Positions 25,601-38,759 of a DNA stretch of 64,000 nucleotides are shown here, piece by piece. Under the pieces are notes generated by a model that saw only the letters and a program-made list of their open reading frames with translations, made no database searches and had not been told where the DNA came from. The number at the start of each line of letters is the position of its first letter. Positions within the stretch are counted from its first letter, which is position 1. A program made the position numbers and the translations under genes. Source of the DNA: Diadema setosum (Eukaryota > Echinodermata > Echinoidea > Diadematoida > Diadematidae); the NCBI GenBank assembly GCA_033980235.1, contig CM067074.1, positions 36,147,723 through 36,211,722 on the forward strand, read 5' to 3'.

Positions 25601-28600
25601 GAAAATATCACAATTCTGTTGAATACATTGCCATGTTTATCATCGAGGGAAAATAATGCTTTGTATAGTTTATAATGTGAGGAACATTGGGTATCTGTCT
25701 TATGATATTATTTTCAGATGAAATACTTACAAATTCTTCAACACTGTCAGGTTTTTGAAGGTACCGGGTGCTATGCGCATTAGTGGATTACCTTCAAACG
25801 AGCTGCAAAATTGAGGAAGAAGAAATATTACTGAATGCATGTTTCATTCTACAAACAATAAAACTGTGCCAAGTAGATTTGGCCTGCTATTTTACATCGC
25901 ATTTCATATATCATATCGGAAAACAATCTTACTTGATATTTTCTCTATCAATTCCTTGTAGGGATGAACACTCGTGTTGTTGTTGTTTATGACAAAAGAA
26001 TAAATAAATGGGGCCCTATTGAAAAATTAACACACTATTATTGAAAAATAAGCCCTCTATATTATATAAAAAAATCGCAAAGCCCAATAATGTCCTTGTT
26101 TCTGTATGCTACTTCAACCAACTTGACAGATGCGATGATATAAAAGAAAATAGATGAATAAATAAATAAATGAATGAATAAATAAACATCGCGTCCGAAA
26201 TAATAACAGGAACAATAGCATAATATCAAATGATACACTTATCTATAGAATACACGGTTAAAATCCAGAAGGTAATCCACTTACAGAATGTACAGCTGGT
26301 TCTCTATACCAGTGAATAATGTCGCATTCACCTCCGTGATAAAGTTGCGGGTTAAAACTCTGAAAATTTAAATTGAAGAATCATTTCACTAACTGTCCTA
26401 TTCTCTACTTTCTTCAAATACATTTAACATGAATGGAAATCAAATCTTGGCTAAACATATTAATGCCATAATATGTCTCTTTCTCCATCTCTCCTTCTTT
26501 CTCTCTCTTTCTCTCTCCTTCTCACTTTCTCATTCTGTCCGTCTCTCTTTCTCTCTCTCTCTCTGTCCAAGGTGAACTAGTTAATTCTAAGAACTAAGAA
26601 AATAATGCCACGTCAACTTCATTTCTATACTATTTATCTCCATTGCTGTCAAAATTTACTTACAAAATACTGCTGAAATTATTGTATTTTTATATATTTT
26701 TGACATTACCCAAGACGCTTTCCCTATATCTTGGTACAAAAACCGTAGAGACAATCACGCTTTTGCATTTTCATTCAGAAATTACATATCATAGTCACAT
26801 AGCTATCATGACTATGCCTATAGTGGCTAGTTAAATTCTATAAAACTTGATATCATTAATGGAGGAGCCACATTAGTTTAACTGTCAAACTCGTGTATTT
26901 CATATGTTTTATAATAAAATACAAGAGGTATAGGATTTACAAAATATTTTTTCCAAGTTTTCCATAACAGGTTGGGTACATCTTCTTGTAGGTATAACAC
27001 GATGTTCCTCTCGTCCCAACAACGTATACACGATTGGTTTCTCAGCAAACATAGGGTAATAATAATGTGTGCATGTAACAAATTCGGCACCCCCAATTCT
27101 TACAGCCTACGAGTCTTACAGCCCATGAGTTCAACACTAATCAAACAAGGTCCAGAAGACCGACACATTCAATCCCATGCATGATTTAATGTGGAACACG
27201 TTTCTTTTTTACCGTTTTTACCCACTGTCGGACTCCTTGACCTTTGGGTGCAGATCCTGTGGGCCTTGTTTGCCTACTGTCGAACTCGTGGGCTGTATGG
27301 ACCATGGACCTTTTTTTTTCGAATGTCGAACTCATGGGCTGTATGACTTGTCCGTTTTGGTCTCTTGGGATGACCCCACAATAATGACAGTGCCCCATGG
27401 GAAAGGGCTGCTGATAGTGCGAAGACTAACTTGGGTTTATGAGTTCATAATGTTCATTTTGTCCTCTGTGTGTGAGTCCTCTGCTAGTGCATGATTATGT
27501 CATCGCTTTATGTCTTTCCCGTGTTGTTGTTTTTTTTTTTCCATTACGATTTATATACCTACAGACGTTCTAGAGCTCGGCCTAAATCCTTGAAGACACC
27601 CGGTCTGAGGTTTGTCAGCTGATTGTTATGTAATTCGCTGTTGTGAAAAATAAAGACACGTTAGAAAACAAGGCATTTATTTCGAATAGGTGTAAAACAT
27701 GTGATACGAGAAAATGTATCAACTTTCAGAACCGTTAATTTTTCTTTTGCTTAGGAATGCATCAACTGTATTGTCAAGTAGATACTTATCAACACTAAAC
27801 TCGAAGCGTAAATCAGAAATCAAAACCACATACATCACTGCAGAAAACCATGAAATCTTTCAAAGCATGTCTTTTATTTATAGGTTTTTCCGGCCAATTT
27901 CGCACTTCTGTCAGTCCATTTGATAAAAGGTTCATTCAATTTAGCGAAAATCCTCGTAACTGCACATTCTGTCATTCAAAATTGCAAGTTCACCGTTGAA
28001 TTTAGCATTTCGGTCAATGAAATTTGCATATGTCCCTTTCGAATTCGTAAAATGGGCATTCAAATTGGCATGTGTTCTTCAGTCATTCAAATTCACCAGC
28101 ACTGGTCGAAAGGGGTATTTCAGTCATTCAATTTCGCGTATGGGCAGTCAAATTCCAAACATGTTCATTCAAATTAACGTCATGTTATTTCTTTCTTGAA
28201 AAGATGATAACATTTAAACGAGTATTTCTTTGTGACTTTTTGTTTCATCCACGCACTGTTTAGTAGTAAAAGTATCATTTTTTATTGACCCTATATAACT
28301 CGAGTTTGTTGTTCTGTAACGCCCCTTTTCTTTCATACATGTCATTTTAGGCCTACATGTACCAATACGACAGATTAACTTCATCTTCTTACAGTCCTGG
28401 CAGCACAAGTTAGATACAGACGTATTTCTCAAGAAGAAAGAAAAATAATTATAGAAACATTTGATGATCATAACCTTGACTTCCTAGAACTGGCCGACAC
28501 TCTCGGAATAAAGCGCTTAACGGCCAAATAAGTTGTGGCCACATGATGCACTATCTTCGCACATTGAAGAAAAAAAAAAACTGCTTCCAAAATATCTAAA

Positions 28601-31600
28601 ATGAATACGAAAATATGAAATGTAATGACGCTTGCAAAACAATAACTATGCTGAAAAAAAAAAACATGCGTGATAAATTGACTGCAAAAGATGTTAAATT
28701 GGATGCCCAAATATGAATTCGAATGAACAAGTGCATGTCCGTGATCACGTGACTATATCATTCTAAATTGAATGAACGAATAACGAAATGGTGCTTGTTT
28801 TACGAATTTTAATTGAGAAAGTGTTAATTAGAATGACGCTGACCAGAAGGTAATTTGAATGCTCAAAAATGAATTTGAATGAAGAGATGATAACATTGAA
28901 CTGCCGAAAATGTCATCTACGCTAAATTTTGCTAAATTGAATGCAGCAATTAGGAATTGGATTGATAAAAGTGCGAAATTGGCCGGGAAAACCTATATTT
29001 GTGACCCTGCACCTCAAAACAAACAAAAAGTCGCCAGATATGAATTTTTAGTTAAGACCATATTCTGAAAGAGCAGACTTTAAGCTTTAAAATGGTGTAC
29101 ACTTGTATAACTCAAATCAAATGGACTCTCCTAACCTATCTAAATATTTGAAAGAATGCACAAACTCAGGAAAAGTGTGACCTGAGAAAAGAGGCTCTGA
29201 AGTACAGTGTCTATTCAAGCGCTTAATCTTTACCAAACCGTGCTGGCTGTGTGATGAAAGGGACAAAAAACAGGAAGTAACCCACCAGAGTAACAACAAT
29301 GAAGGATTATCAGATTAAACTGAAATTAAGCATGCCTCATTTACACATTCTGTCCATAATCAATGCCAACTTTCAAAGCAGTAGCACTATCCTTTCAAAG
29401 GTTATTAGAGTTGAAAGTGAAGAGTGTGGACAAGGTTTTTCAGAAATGAAAAAGGGATTCTAAAGACACACCTAATCACATTATTCTACCAAAAATGTTC
29501 GAGATAAACTGCTAAAAAACACACTTTCCTGCCCGTTTTATGAGACCAAATTTTAGCATAATGTAAAAGAAGAGCCGCTCTTTCAGAAAATATGAAACAG
29601 TCAAGTTCGGCTAGGTTGACCCATTTCACTGAATATTTTCAGTCCTCACGCAAAATCAGTGTGTGCGACTTTATGTTCGTTTTGAGGTGCACGGTCACAT
29701 TTAATTTTTATTATGACACAGTTCAGTGAGTATCGATATCGTCTTATAGAGGAATTCTATTGCTGAGGAGTTACACAATACGGACAAACACCCGTATCAG
29801 TACTCTACAATTAATATAGAACATCCTACTTGGTGAAAATCATAATCATACGTTTATGCACCAGGTCCAAAAAAAAAGGAAAAAAAAACACGCAATAATC
29901 TACATTATTTGGCATTCATGATGTACTCACATCAAGAACAAGTTGTGAAGATCCAGAAAGCAGCCATCATCCAGCCTCCAAATATCATTGCTTTCCAGAT
30001 ACCTTTGCATGGAAGGAAAAAGAGTTCTTAAAATAATTTCAATGAGAAAACAAACAAACCTATATACTAACTATATAGCTCGAAACTCTTCCGGTTATGT
30101 TTGTCCTGTGACACAACTTCCCTGGTATGAAATTTCACGTTTTCATTTGCCGTTTGTCTGTTTGTTCATTTTTGTTTTTGTTGCTGTTGTTGTTATTGTT
30201 GCTGATGCCGTCGTCGGTTTTGGTCGTTTGTTGTGTAGATTAGTATGTGGGTTAATCCAAAGTCTTTTATAAATGACGTTAACAACAATATGTCCGGAAG
30301 CCATACTTACAATAGGCGCAGGTTATATAATCCTCTGAATGTTCCTCTTTCTAAATATGACACACTGTTGTTAGAGATGATTCTGTATGGTACAAAATGA
30401 CAAAAATCAAATTATAAAAAAGTGCAAACAATTTTCGAAATATTTTGAAGATCTTCCAAAATCCTTACAAACTTAAGATTTAAAATAAACTTTGTACAAA
30501 TCATTTTCAAGTATACTGATGCTGAAGTGTGCCAGTATCAAGCTGCTTTTAAAATCATGCAAGCCTTTCATAACTTTGATTACGCAACAAGTCGTTGCGG
30601 TGATATATTGATGTCAAGGGAAATAAAATGACTTACTGCGTATTGATTTTAATATGAAATATATTCTATTGATTCAATTCTATATTTTGCTCTGCATCAA
30701 TCTCCTGTATAACAATTTTTTCCTATCAACTTTGCGAAACAAAATCACAAAAAATGCTCTTTACATACCATTTCCTGTTTAAACGCATTAATTAAAGACA
30801 ATTTTGTTCACACGTATGCCTACTTGATAGTCCTTCAATCACTCATATGAAGTAGGGAAGGAGATGAAAGAGAAAGTGAGAACGATTGTCGACTCTCAAT
30901 TTTTTTGAAAATAGTGATAGTAAAAATCATCGGCATTAATCTTCAAACACATCTTTGAATAACCAGTAGGAGTCTCCAAAGCCTTTGTAATAAGGGGATA
31001 CAGTTACAATGACTGTGAAGATATGTTAACTTTAAATGGAGAGTTTGATCGTCAGACGAGTTGATACCATTCTTTTTATAAGAACAAATTTGCGATTGAA
31101 TCTGCTAAAAACATACAAAATATGATAAAATGTATATTTTCTATCAAAATGTAAAGAATACTGAATATGTGAAGCATCATCGGAAAGGTTGGTCCATCTA
31201 ATGATGGACATACATTTAAATGTTTATAAGATTCGACGCCTAACCTGCTTGCGATTAAACTCTTCAATATTATGTAACCTTGAAACATCACGCAGAGACA
31301 GGAACTGAGACAAGGTAAATATCGTTCTGGATAATGTACGTACAGTTTCCACAAGCGATGGAGTCCGTCAAATGTACCAGGCTGTATTTGGGTTAGCTGA
31401 TTTGAAGATAAGTCCCTGCCGAAATAGAAACGAATACTGATGTGATATCATAAAATCATGAAGATGAGAGAAGCTGTATTGAATCTAACGCACTCTTATA
31501 ATTGTATCAGAGTTTAGTAGAAGGTTAGAAGGGTCAGCTTGAATAGCAAAATCTGTCATATCTGCAATTGTGCATTTTTGCTCCACAGACATAAAACTGT

Positions 31601-34600
31601 GGAAATGAATAACCGCGCTTCTATGGAGTTAAAAGTGAAGGTCCGAATGAAAATGAGAGTGTGTAAGTATATCTAACAATCCTTTCCGATGTATGCATGC
31701 CATGTGAATACGTTGATGGTAGTAATCTATCATGAATCAAGTCATCAATTATAAAAATTCCATATGAATACATGTATATTTGATAAAAGCGATGAACTAT
31801 GATAACTGTGTCAAAGTGCAATGAAGTATAGTTCAATGAGACAGTGCAGAGATATCACACGTCTCAATAAGATTTTTTAATTAATCGCAGGAAAGTTTCA
31901 TAATTATGTGAATATTTGTCTCCATGGCAACGAATACAAAATGAACCCACAAAAAAAAAAACATGCAGATTGCAGGCAACAATCAACGTTGCAAACCTTA
32001 TTATAGAAGTTTTGGTAGTTTTTATTTCAAATGAAGTGTTATTTCCAGTAGCACATTTTTACAACAACATTACAACAATACACAGCAGAGTACATGTAAA
32101 ACTAATTGTTCAAAATAATTGTTTTACTGGAAAAGAGAGACCGACGTAAAAGACAAAGCTTGAAGAAGATATCACAAGATACTAATGTGGAAGAACGACT
32201 TCACGAAAATTAAGGGAATACAAAATTTGCCACAATAATATGACAGTTGAAAATAATGAACAGCTTTCGCGAATTTCGAGACAAATTCCAAAGAATCAAA
32301 GAGTCTTCATGCGATCGTTAGTTTGAATATCTTTGGCAGAATATCTTAATACCTGATAGTTTTCTATTATTGTCATTTATTGCCTTTATTCCTAAACCGT
32401 AAATAAATGTTTAGCGCATTGTATTCAATGGCATAAAACAGGATGTTAGTATGAAAAACACAGAACTTTAATGTCACATCCATCCAGAGTAATCTCACTT
32501 CATTATAGGAAGGATTTGAAGAGTTTGTTCGCATAAACCGATAAGTCTATTTTTGAAGATTTTGAAGTACGGTTTCTGTCATAAAGTACAAAATAATACC
32601 TTTTAAATGATATATTGGTCACTACATATAAAGGTACATTTTTGAAGTTATGGTCAAAAGAAGCAAAAAAAGTATCTTATTATTCTCTCTATTTTCCTTG
32701 ACCTTTAATCGCAAATATCTCCATTTGACAAATATGGACTTATCGGTTTTTGCAAACAAACGCTTCATTTCTAAACTTTCTTAGTATTTGTTTAATAAGC
32801 ATGTATACATCAGATGATTGAATTCAGCTGATTACTTTTCATGACGGGAGGGAAGCTATCAATTTTCCATGATTATACACATAATTGTTGCGAGTTTTTT
32901 TTTTTTTTTTTTTTTTTGGGGGGGGGGGGGGTTGGTGTTTTTTTTTTAATGTCGGGCATAATTTGTAATTCTTGCAAAAGCATATTATACTACTTTATAG
33001 GTATCTGATGACTATCGAACTCACAGCGTGTGCACGTTTTCCAGTCCTTCAAATGACCCAGCTGCTAAATCTCCAGTATTTGCACCAATCAGGTTTCTGG
33101 ATTACAAAGAGAGAGAGGAAAAAAACACTTGCTACACTTTCTGCTTTACTGTGGTTCTTATAAAGACTTCTAACAATAGAGGCTCCAGCACCTTATATAA
33201 ACGTAAGAGCGTTGTCTGCCAACCAGTCACGAGGCAGAAAGTATGATGTGACCTTACACATCTGTAATTTCCAAATAAGCTTATTTAAACCCTATAGTTA
33301 GGAACGAAACATAATAAATTTGAAACAAGGTAACCATATCGTAGAATCATGTCATTTGAGTTTCGCACTTATTGCCATTGAATCCCTACAAATTCAATAC
33401 CTATTCCAGTTCAATTCGACTTTAATATTTCACATTGCAAATTCCATAGATTGAGCTTTGGGCTTTGCAATGTCACATCGGATCGAAAACAAGAACAAAA
33501 AAAAACTAGACTTAGAATTTGTCAACACTGACAAATTAGGTGATCCGATCTATTCGAAAATCAATGATTTGCGTCCTGATCCCAATAGGCATGACCATAC
33601 CGGTTTCATGTGTGTTGAGGAGACATTGGCCGTGTGATGTTTGGATTCTCATTTAGAAAAGGGAGTCAGACTTGCCATCTTTGGTAACGAATTCCGTATA
33701 TACTAATGAAGATAGAGAATGAAGTATATTTGACCTTTGACCCCACTTTGCACACTCAAGATGGCATCTGAGCAAAAAGTTGTTATTTTGTAAAATCATT
33801 CTTGTAACATGGCCTTTGCGTGTGCAAAATATGGGAGAGATAGGACAAGTATTCACTAAGATACAGGATGAAACATTTATGACCTTTGACCTTAATTCAC
33901 ATACTCAAGATGGTGTCCGATCAAGAAGTTGTTATTTTAGGAAATAATGTACGTGACATGCACTAAACATGTGCAAAATTTGGGGGTGATAGGTTCTGTT
34001 TTTCTTCAGTTATTGCAAAGAAATATGCAGAAAGAAAGGAATATCTCAATACATTGAAGATAAGCTTTGAATTCAACCAAGTTTTTAAAGTGATCCCGAC
34101 ATTGTATGAAAAATCGAAGGGTACATTACGATAGCCCAAAGTCTCAGCTACAACATATTAAAATCTGGGAGAAATTCATCAAAGCATAAGTGAGCTAGTG
34201 CTCGAAAAAGATGTCATGTCATGTCAATTTTTATTTGCAGATAAAACTGCACTCCCTTAGAGATAACACGTCATAACGAAGATACAGAAAGAAGTACTAT
34301 ATGACCTTTGACCCCACTTTGCACAGACAAGATGGCATCTGAGCAAAAAGTAGTTATTTTGTGAAATGATTCTTCTAACATGGTCTTTGCGTGTGCAAAA
34401 TATGGGAGAGATAGGAGTTGTATTCACCAAGATACAGGATGAAACATTTATGACCTTTGACCCTAATTTACATACCCAAGATGGTGTCCGATCAAATACT
34501 TGTTATTTTATGAAATAATGTACGTGACATGAACTAAGCATGTGCAAAATTTGGGGGTGATAGCTGCTGTTTTTCTTGAGTTATTACACAGAAAGTTGCA

Positions 34601-37600
34601 GAAAGAAAGAAATATCTCAATACATCGAAGATAAGCTTTGATTTCAACCAAGTTTTTCGATGTGATGCCAACGTCGTATGAAAAAACGGAGGGCACATTC
34701 ACGATAGCCCAAAGTCTCAGCTACAACATATTGAAATCTGGGAGAAATATACCGAAGCGTAAGTGAGCTAATGCTCGATAAATATAGTCATGTCAATTTT
34801 CATTTCCAAAAAAAAAAACTGCACTCCCATAGAGATAACACGTAAACTGGTCAAATTTGACGAGGTTACTTTCAATCCATTTTACGAGGTGATGCCGTCA
34901 TCCAATCAAACATGAGTAATTTTATTTATGAAAGACCATTTAATAAGCTACAACATATTGAAATTTCGGTGAAAATTGGCTAAGGATAAGTGAGATACGC
35001 TCGAGTGAACTTGAAATTTGATGACGTCATTTTGAAAATTTACTTTTTTTTACTTTATTAAGAAATTTGATATTTTTTAATCATTTTTTGAGTATCACCA
35101 ACCCATGAAATGACATGTACAACTCATCAGCTTTCAGAGTATGTAAAGAAAATGGGGGGTCACCGTCCATCCTGACGAGTAAAATCGGATTTAAAATTGT
35201 CGGTTTTTGGCATTGTTGCACTGTATATCGCCATTGACGCGCGCGCGGAATTTCAACTTTGACGGGCCCGTATGACGTCATACTGAGTCGGATTGACTTG
35301 AGACTTGGTAGAAATATTCCTTGACATTTCAAACATCCGATTCAAGCGAAAAACGGGAAATTTCTATTGCATATGAGCTGTGCATGCGTATATGTGCGCG
35401 CGCGCACGCGTCCGTCCATTTTTTTCAATTTGTCAAAAAATGCTCTAATTGGTCTGAAACGTATGCAAAAAAAAAAAATTGAGCTCGATTGGAGCACACA
35501 AATATTTCAACCCGCGCGTACGCGCGCGTCTTAAGCGTAAATATGAATTTTGAGAATATGAGTAGAATGCGCTTGACTTGAAATATATGTGACGTAAATT
35601 TCATTGAGAAATTCTATTCCATCAATGAGATATGAATGAAAATGTGTTTTCATATAATGACGTCATAGTGATGTCAAGGTCGACTGATCACTTTGATTTT
35701 AGTTCGATTGTCGTCCTTGGGACACGATACATATATGGTATAAGTTTGACATTCATAGGCAATGCACTTTCTGAGCTAATCCCTACACAACTTTTGCGGA
35801 GAAATAAAGAAGAAGAAGAAGAAAAACAAAGAATCAGTACAGATACAGAAGGTGATCCGAGAGGATTCTCGGATCACCTAGATACAGACGATTTAATAGC
35901 CTATACCAAGACAAACAGCGCAGAACAAAACAGAACAATTAAAGAATACACAAGCATGTTTTATGATTCGTAATACATGTATACAGTGGTATTGCGTAAT
36001 AGGAACTATGGGTGGGCCTACTTATGTCTCTATTATGGCAGACAAACTGGAAAAGCATCGTGACGAAAGACCCTGTGTGATCGACGTTCATAATTATTAT
36101 TCTCAGTTGATACAATGTAGCATTAGCTTCCAGTGCACGGACATTCTGACTTAAAGGGACTGTACAATGCAAATGCACGTTGACTTGTACTGATTCATAG
36201 TTCACTAATTATTACTATTATGTGGCCGAAAGGATATCTGGATATGTACCATATTATGTTATATTGATTTTACTGGTATTTTTCTTCGGATTACTTCGAT
36301 AACTCCCCCCTCCCCCACCAAAAAAAAAAAAACAACAACAACAACAACAACAAACAAACAAACAAACAAATAGATAAATTAATAAGGGAACAGTGATATT
36401 TATGATTGACAAAAGACATTAGATTACCCTGTACCCAGTCTAGACAAAGTGTAACTTCGATGTTTCCCTGTAATGTCTTTTGTTAATCATATTATTAGTA
36501 ACATGAAAAAAATGCAAGTTATGCTCAGTCTAATCGAGAAATCTAAACATGAAGTTTTGAAAACAGCATTATTTGTGGCAGCGAGGCTTACAATAGAATT
36601 GCCTTCTTCATGGTGTTCCTCGCGTATTCTTCGTTCCAGCCGTTGGTGCAGTTTACCCACATTGGCTGCCAGTCTGGTTGACCACAGGCTGGTTGGAGGG
36701 GACCGTGTAGGTCATTGTAAGGCGACTCACCGCAAGAACAACCACGTGGACACCGAAGAGTTTCTGCAGAGTTGTACCGTTAAATTCTTCTACAATGCAT
36801 CTTATCTGTTACTGACATGATCACATAAATTATACCATACTACACCCACAAAAGCAAAACCGACAAGGCAGGTTGCTGCTACCATAAAGTGCTGATATTG
36901 CTGATGATGTCAAAAAGTAATATTAACTGTAAAAGCTTTTGGACACATTTGATTGAAGAAAAACAAAAAAGGTCAAAATAAATCAAAAATGAATAGTCAT
37001 ATTCTAAGATATTCTGTAAAGAGGCCGTTAAGATTCGGCTATCGTGTTTTTTACTTTCCCTTTAGTCTTGCTTTGATCGGGTGGAATTCCACTTGTTCCA
37101 GAATTCTTCAAAGTTGAACTTGAACTTGCTTTTACATTGTTAAAACTATATACAAAAATACTTTCAATATTATACACAAACAGATTCAAGGAGATATCTC
37201 ATTTTTGCTCCACAAGTGCTGATAAAGAAAAAAGAATATTTCTGCGATAATGGTCAAATTACATATGAACGAGTTTAATCATCTCCTAGTCTAATCTTTT
37301 CTTAAAACTTTTCCCCTTATTATCCCCGTATTGTCTGAATGAGCGTTTTAGAAGTAATATAAGAGTTGGTGTGAGGAATAGGAAATATTTCTATTCTTTT
37401 ATAAGTTCTGGTGAAACCCACCACAGTTTTCTTCATCGTCCGACAGAGGGCAGTCGTTGACACCATCACATTGGTAATCCGCTTTCAAGCATAAATCGCT
37501 TCCTCGACAGGCGAATAACTCAGTACTGCAGTCTGAAAAACGTTATACATGGATGTTAGTGCCAAAAATAGTGTTCACTCGAAAACTTGTATCCACATCT

Positions 37601-38714
37601 CCATCTAACCTCGACGTGTTTACGGATGTTTTTGTTGTTGTTGTTGCTTTGATTGTTATCGTAATAACTCCAAGTCAGGTTATTACTCCACGAAATCATA
37701 AGGAGATCCATAAAAATAATGAATCATACCGAGCATAATCAATGACAATCGAGCATGTCAAAATATCAAAAAGTATCTCTTTTGAAACCCAACATTTAGT
37801 AACAATATTACATTAAAAAAACGACCTTCATACATCTATTTACAGCACTACAAATGACCTAAAATGTATACATGATTTATGTAAAATGGAGTCAAAAGGG
37901 GCCTGAGCTTTCGATCCTAGCAGAATCTTCGTCAGAGGCAAAATGACAAACATGCAGGGAAAGCAATCACATATAAGGACTTTACACAACAAGAACAGAC
38001 AGGGACAAGCTGGGTCAACAGAACAAAGAAACAAAGGAGAGGGTGGGAGGTCATGGGCAAGGAGCCCAACAGGTAAAAGGAGGGGGATTAAAGCAGGAGG
38101 GTGGACAGACAATAGGCAGAGGAGAGGGGACAGACAAAAGGCAGAGGGGGGTCAGTGATGATCATGAGGATCAAGGAGGCAACCAATGAAGGAAAAGGAT
38201 GAATAGGGAGGCAACATCAAAGAAGATAGGGAACACCAGAGGGAAAAAGAAAGGGAAAGAGTGAAAAAAGCAACAGCAAAAGGAAGGGAGGGGGGGGGGG
38301 GGGCTGAGCAAACAGTGAGCCCTGACAGGTGTACCAGGAGGAGGCAACAAGGAGAAGAAATCAAACATATCAAAGTGTGTACAAATACACACACAGTAAT
38401 AATAATGACAATGAAATAACAGTAATGAAAAGAATATTGATAAAAGAAATAAAATAAAGCGCATATGAAAAACTGGGGGAGAGAAAATTGTATACATTGT
38501 AAGTACACAAAAAGCAGGCAAGGCAAGATAAGCACAAGTATGTGTAAACAAACAAAACCAAGTGTGTGTGTGTGTGTGTGTGTAGGTAGAAAAAGGCTGT
38601 ATAAAAGAGACTCGGACTAGAGGAAGGTATCAATAGGGGAAAAAAGGGTCTGCAAATGGAAAAAAGCACAAAGAAAGAACAAAATGAAATTGAAAAATGA
38701 AAAAGCGAATAAAA

Positions 38715-38759
<45 letters not shown>

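Noticed and set aside
29117..29299. Small minus-strand protein
   Set aside because: It lies wholly inside the TIR element 29000-29699.
38171..38669. Serine/leucine-rich frames on the minus strand
   Set aside because: Low-complexity purine/pyrimidine sequence in the 3' part of the Penelope-like insertion.
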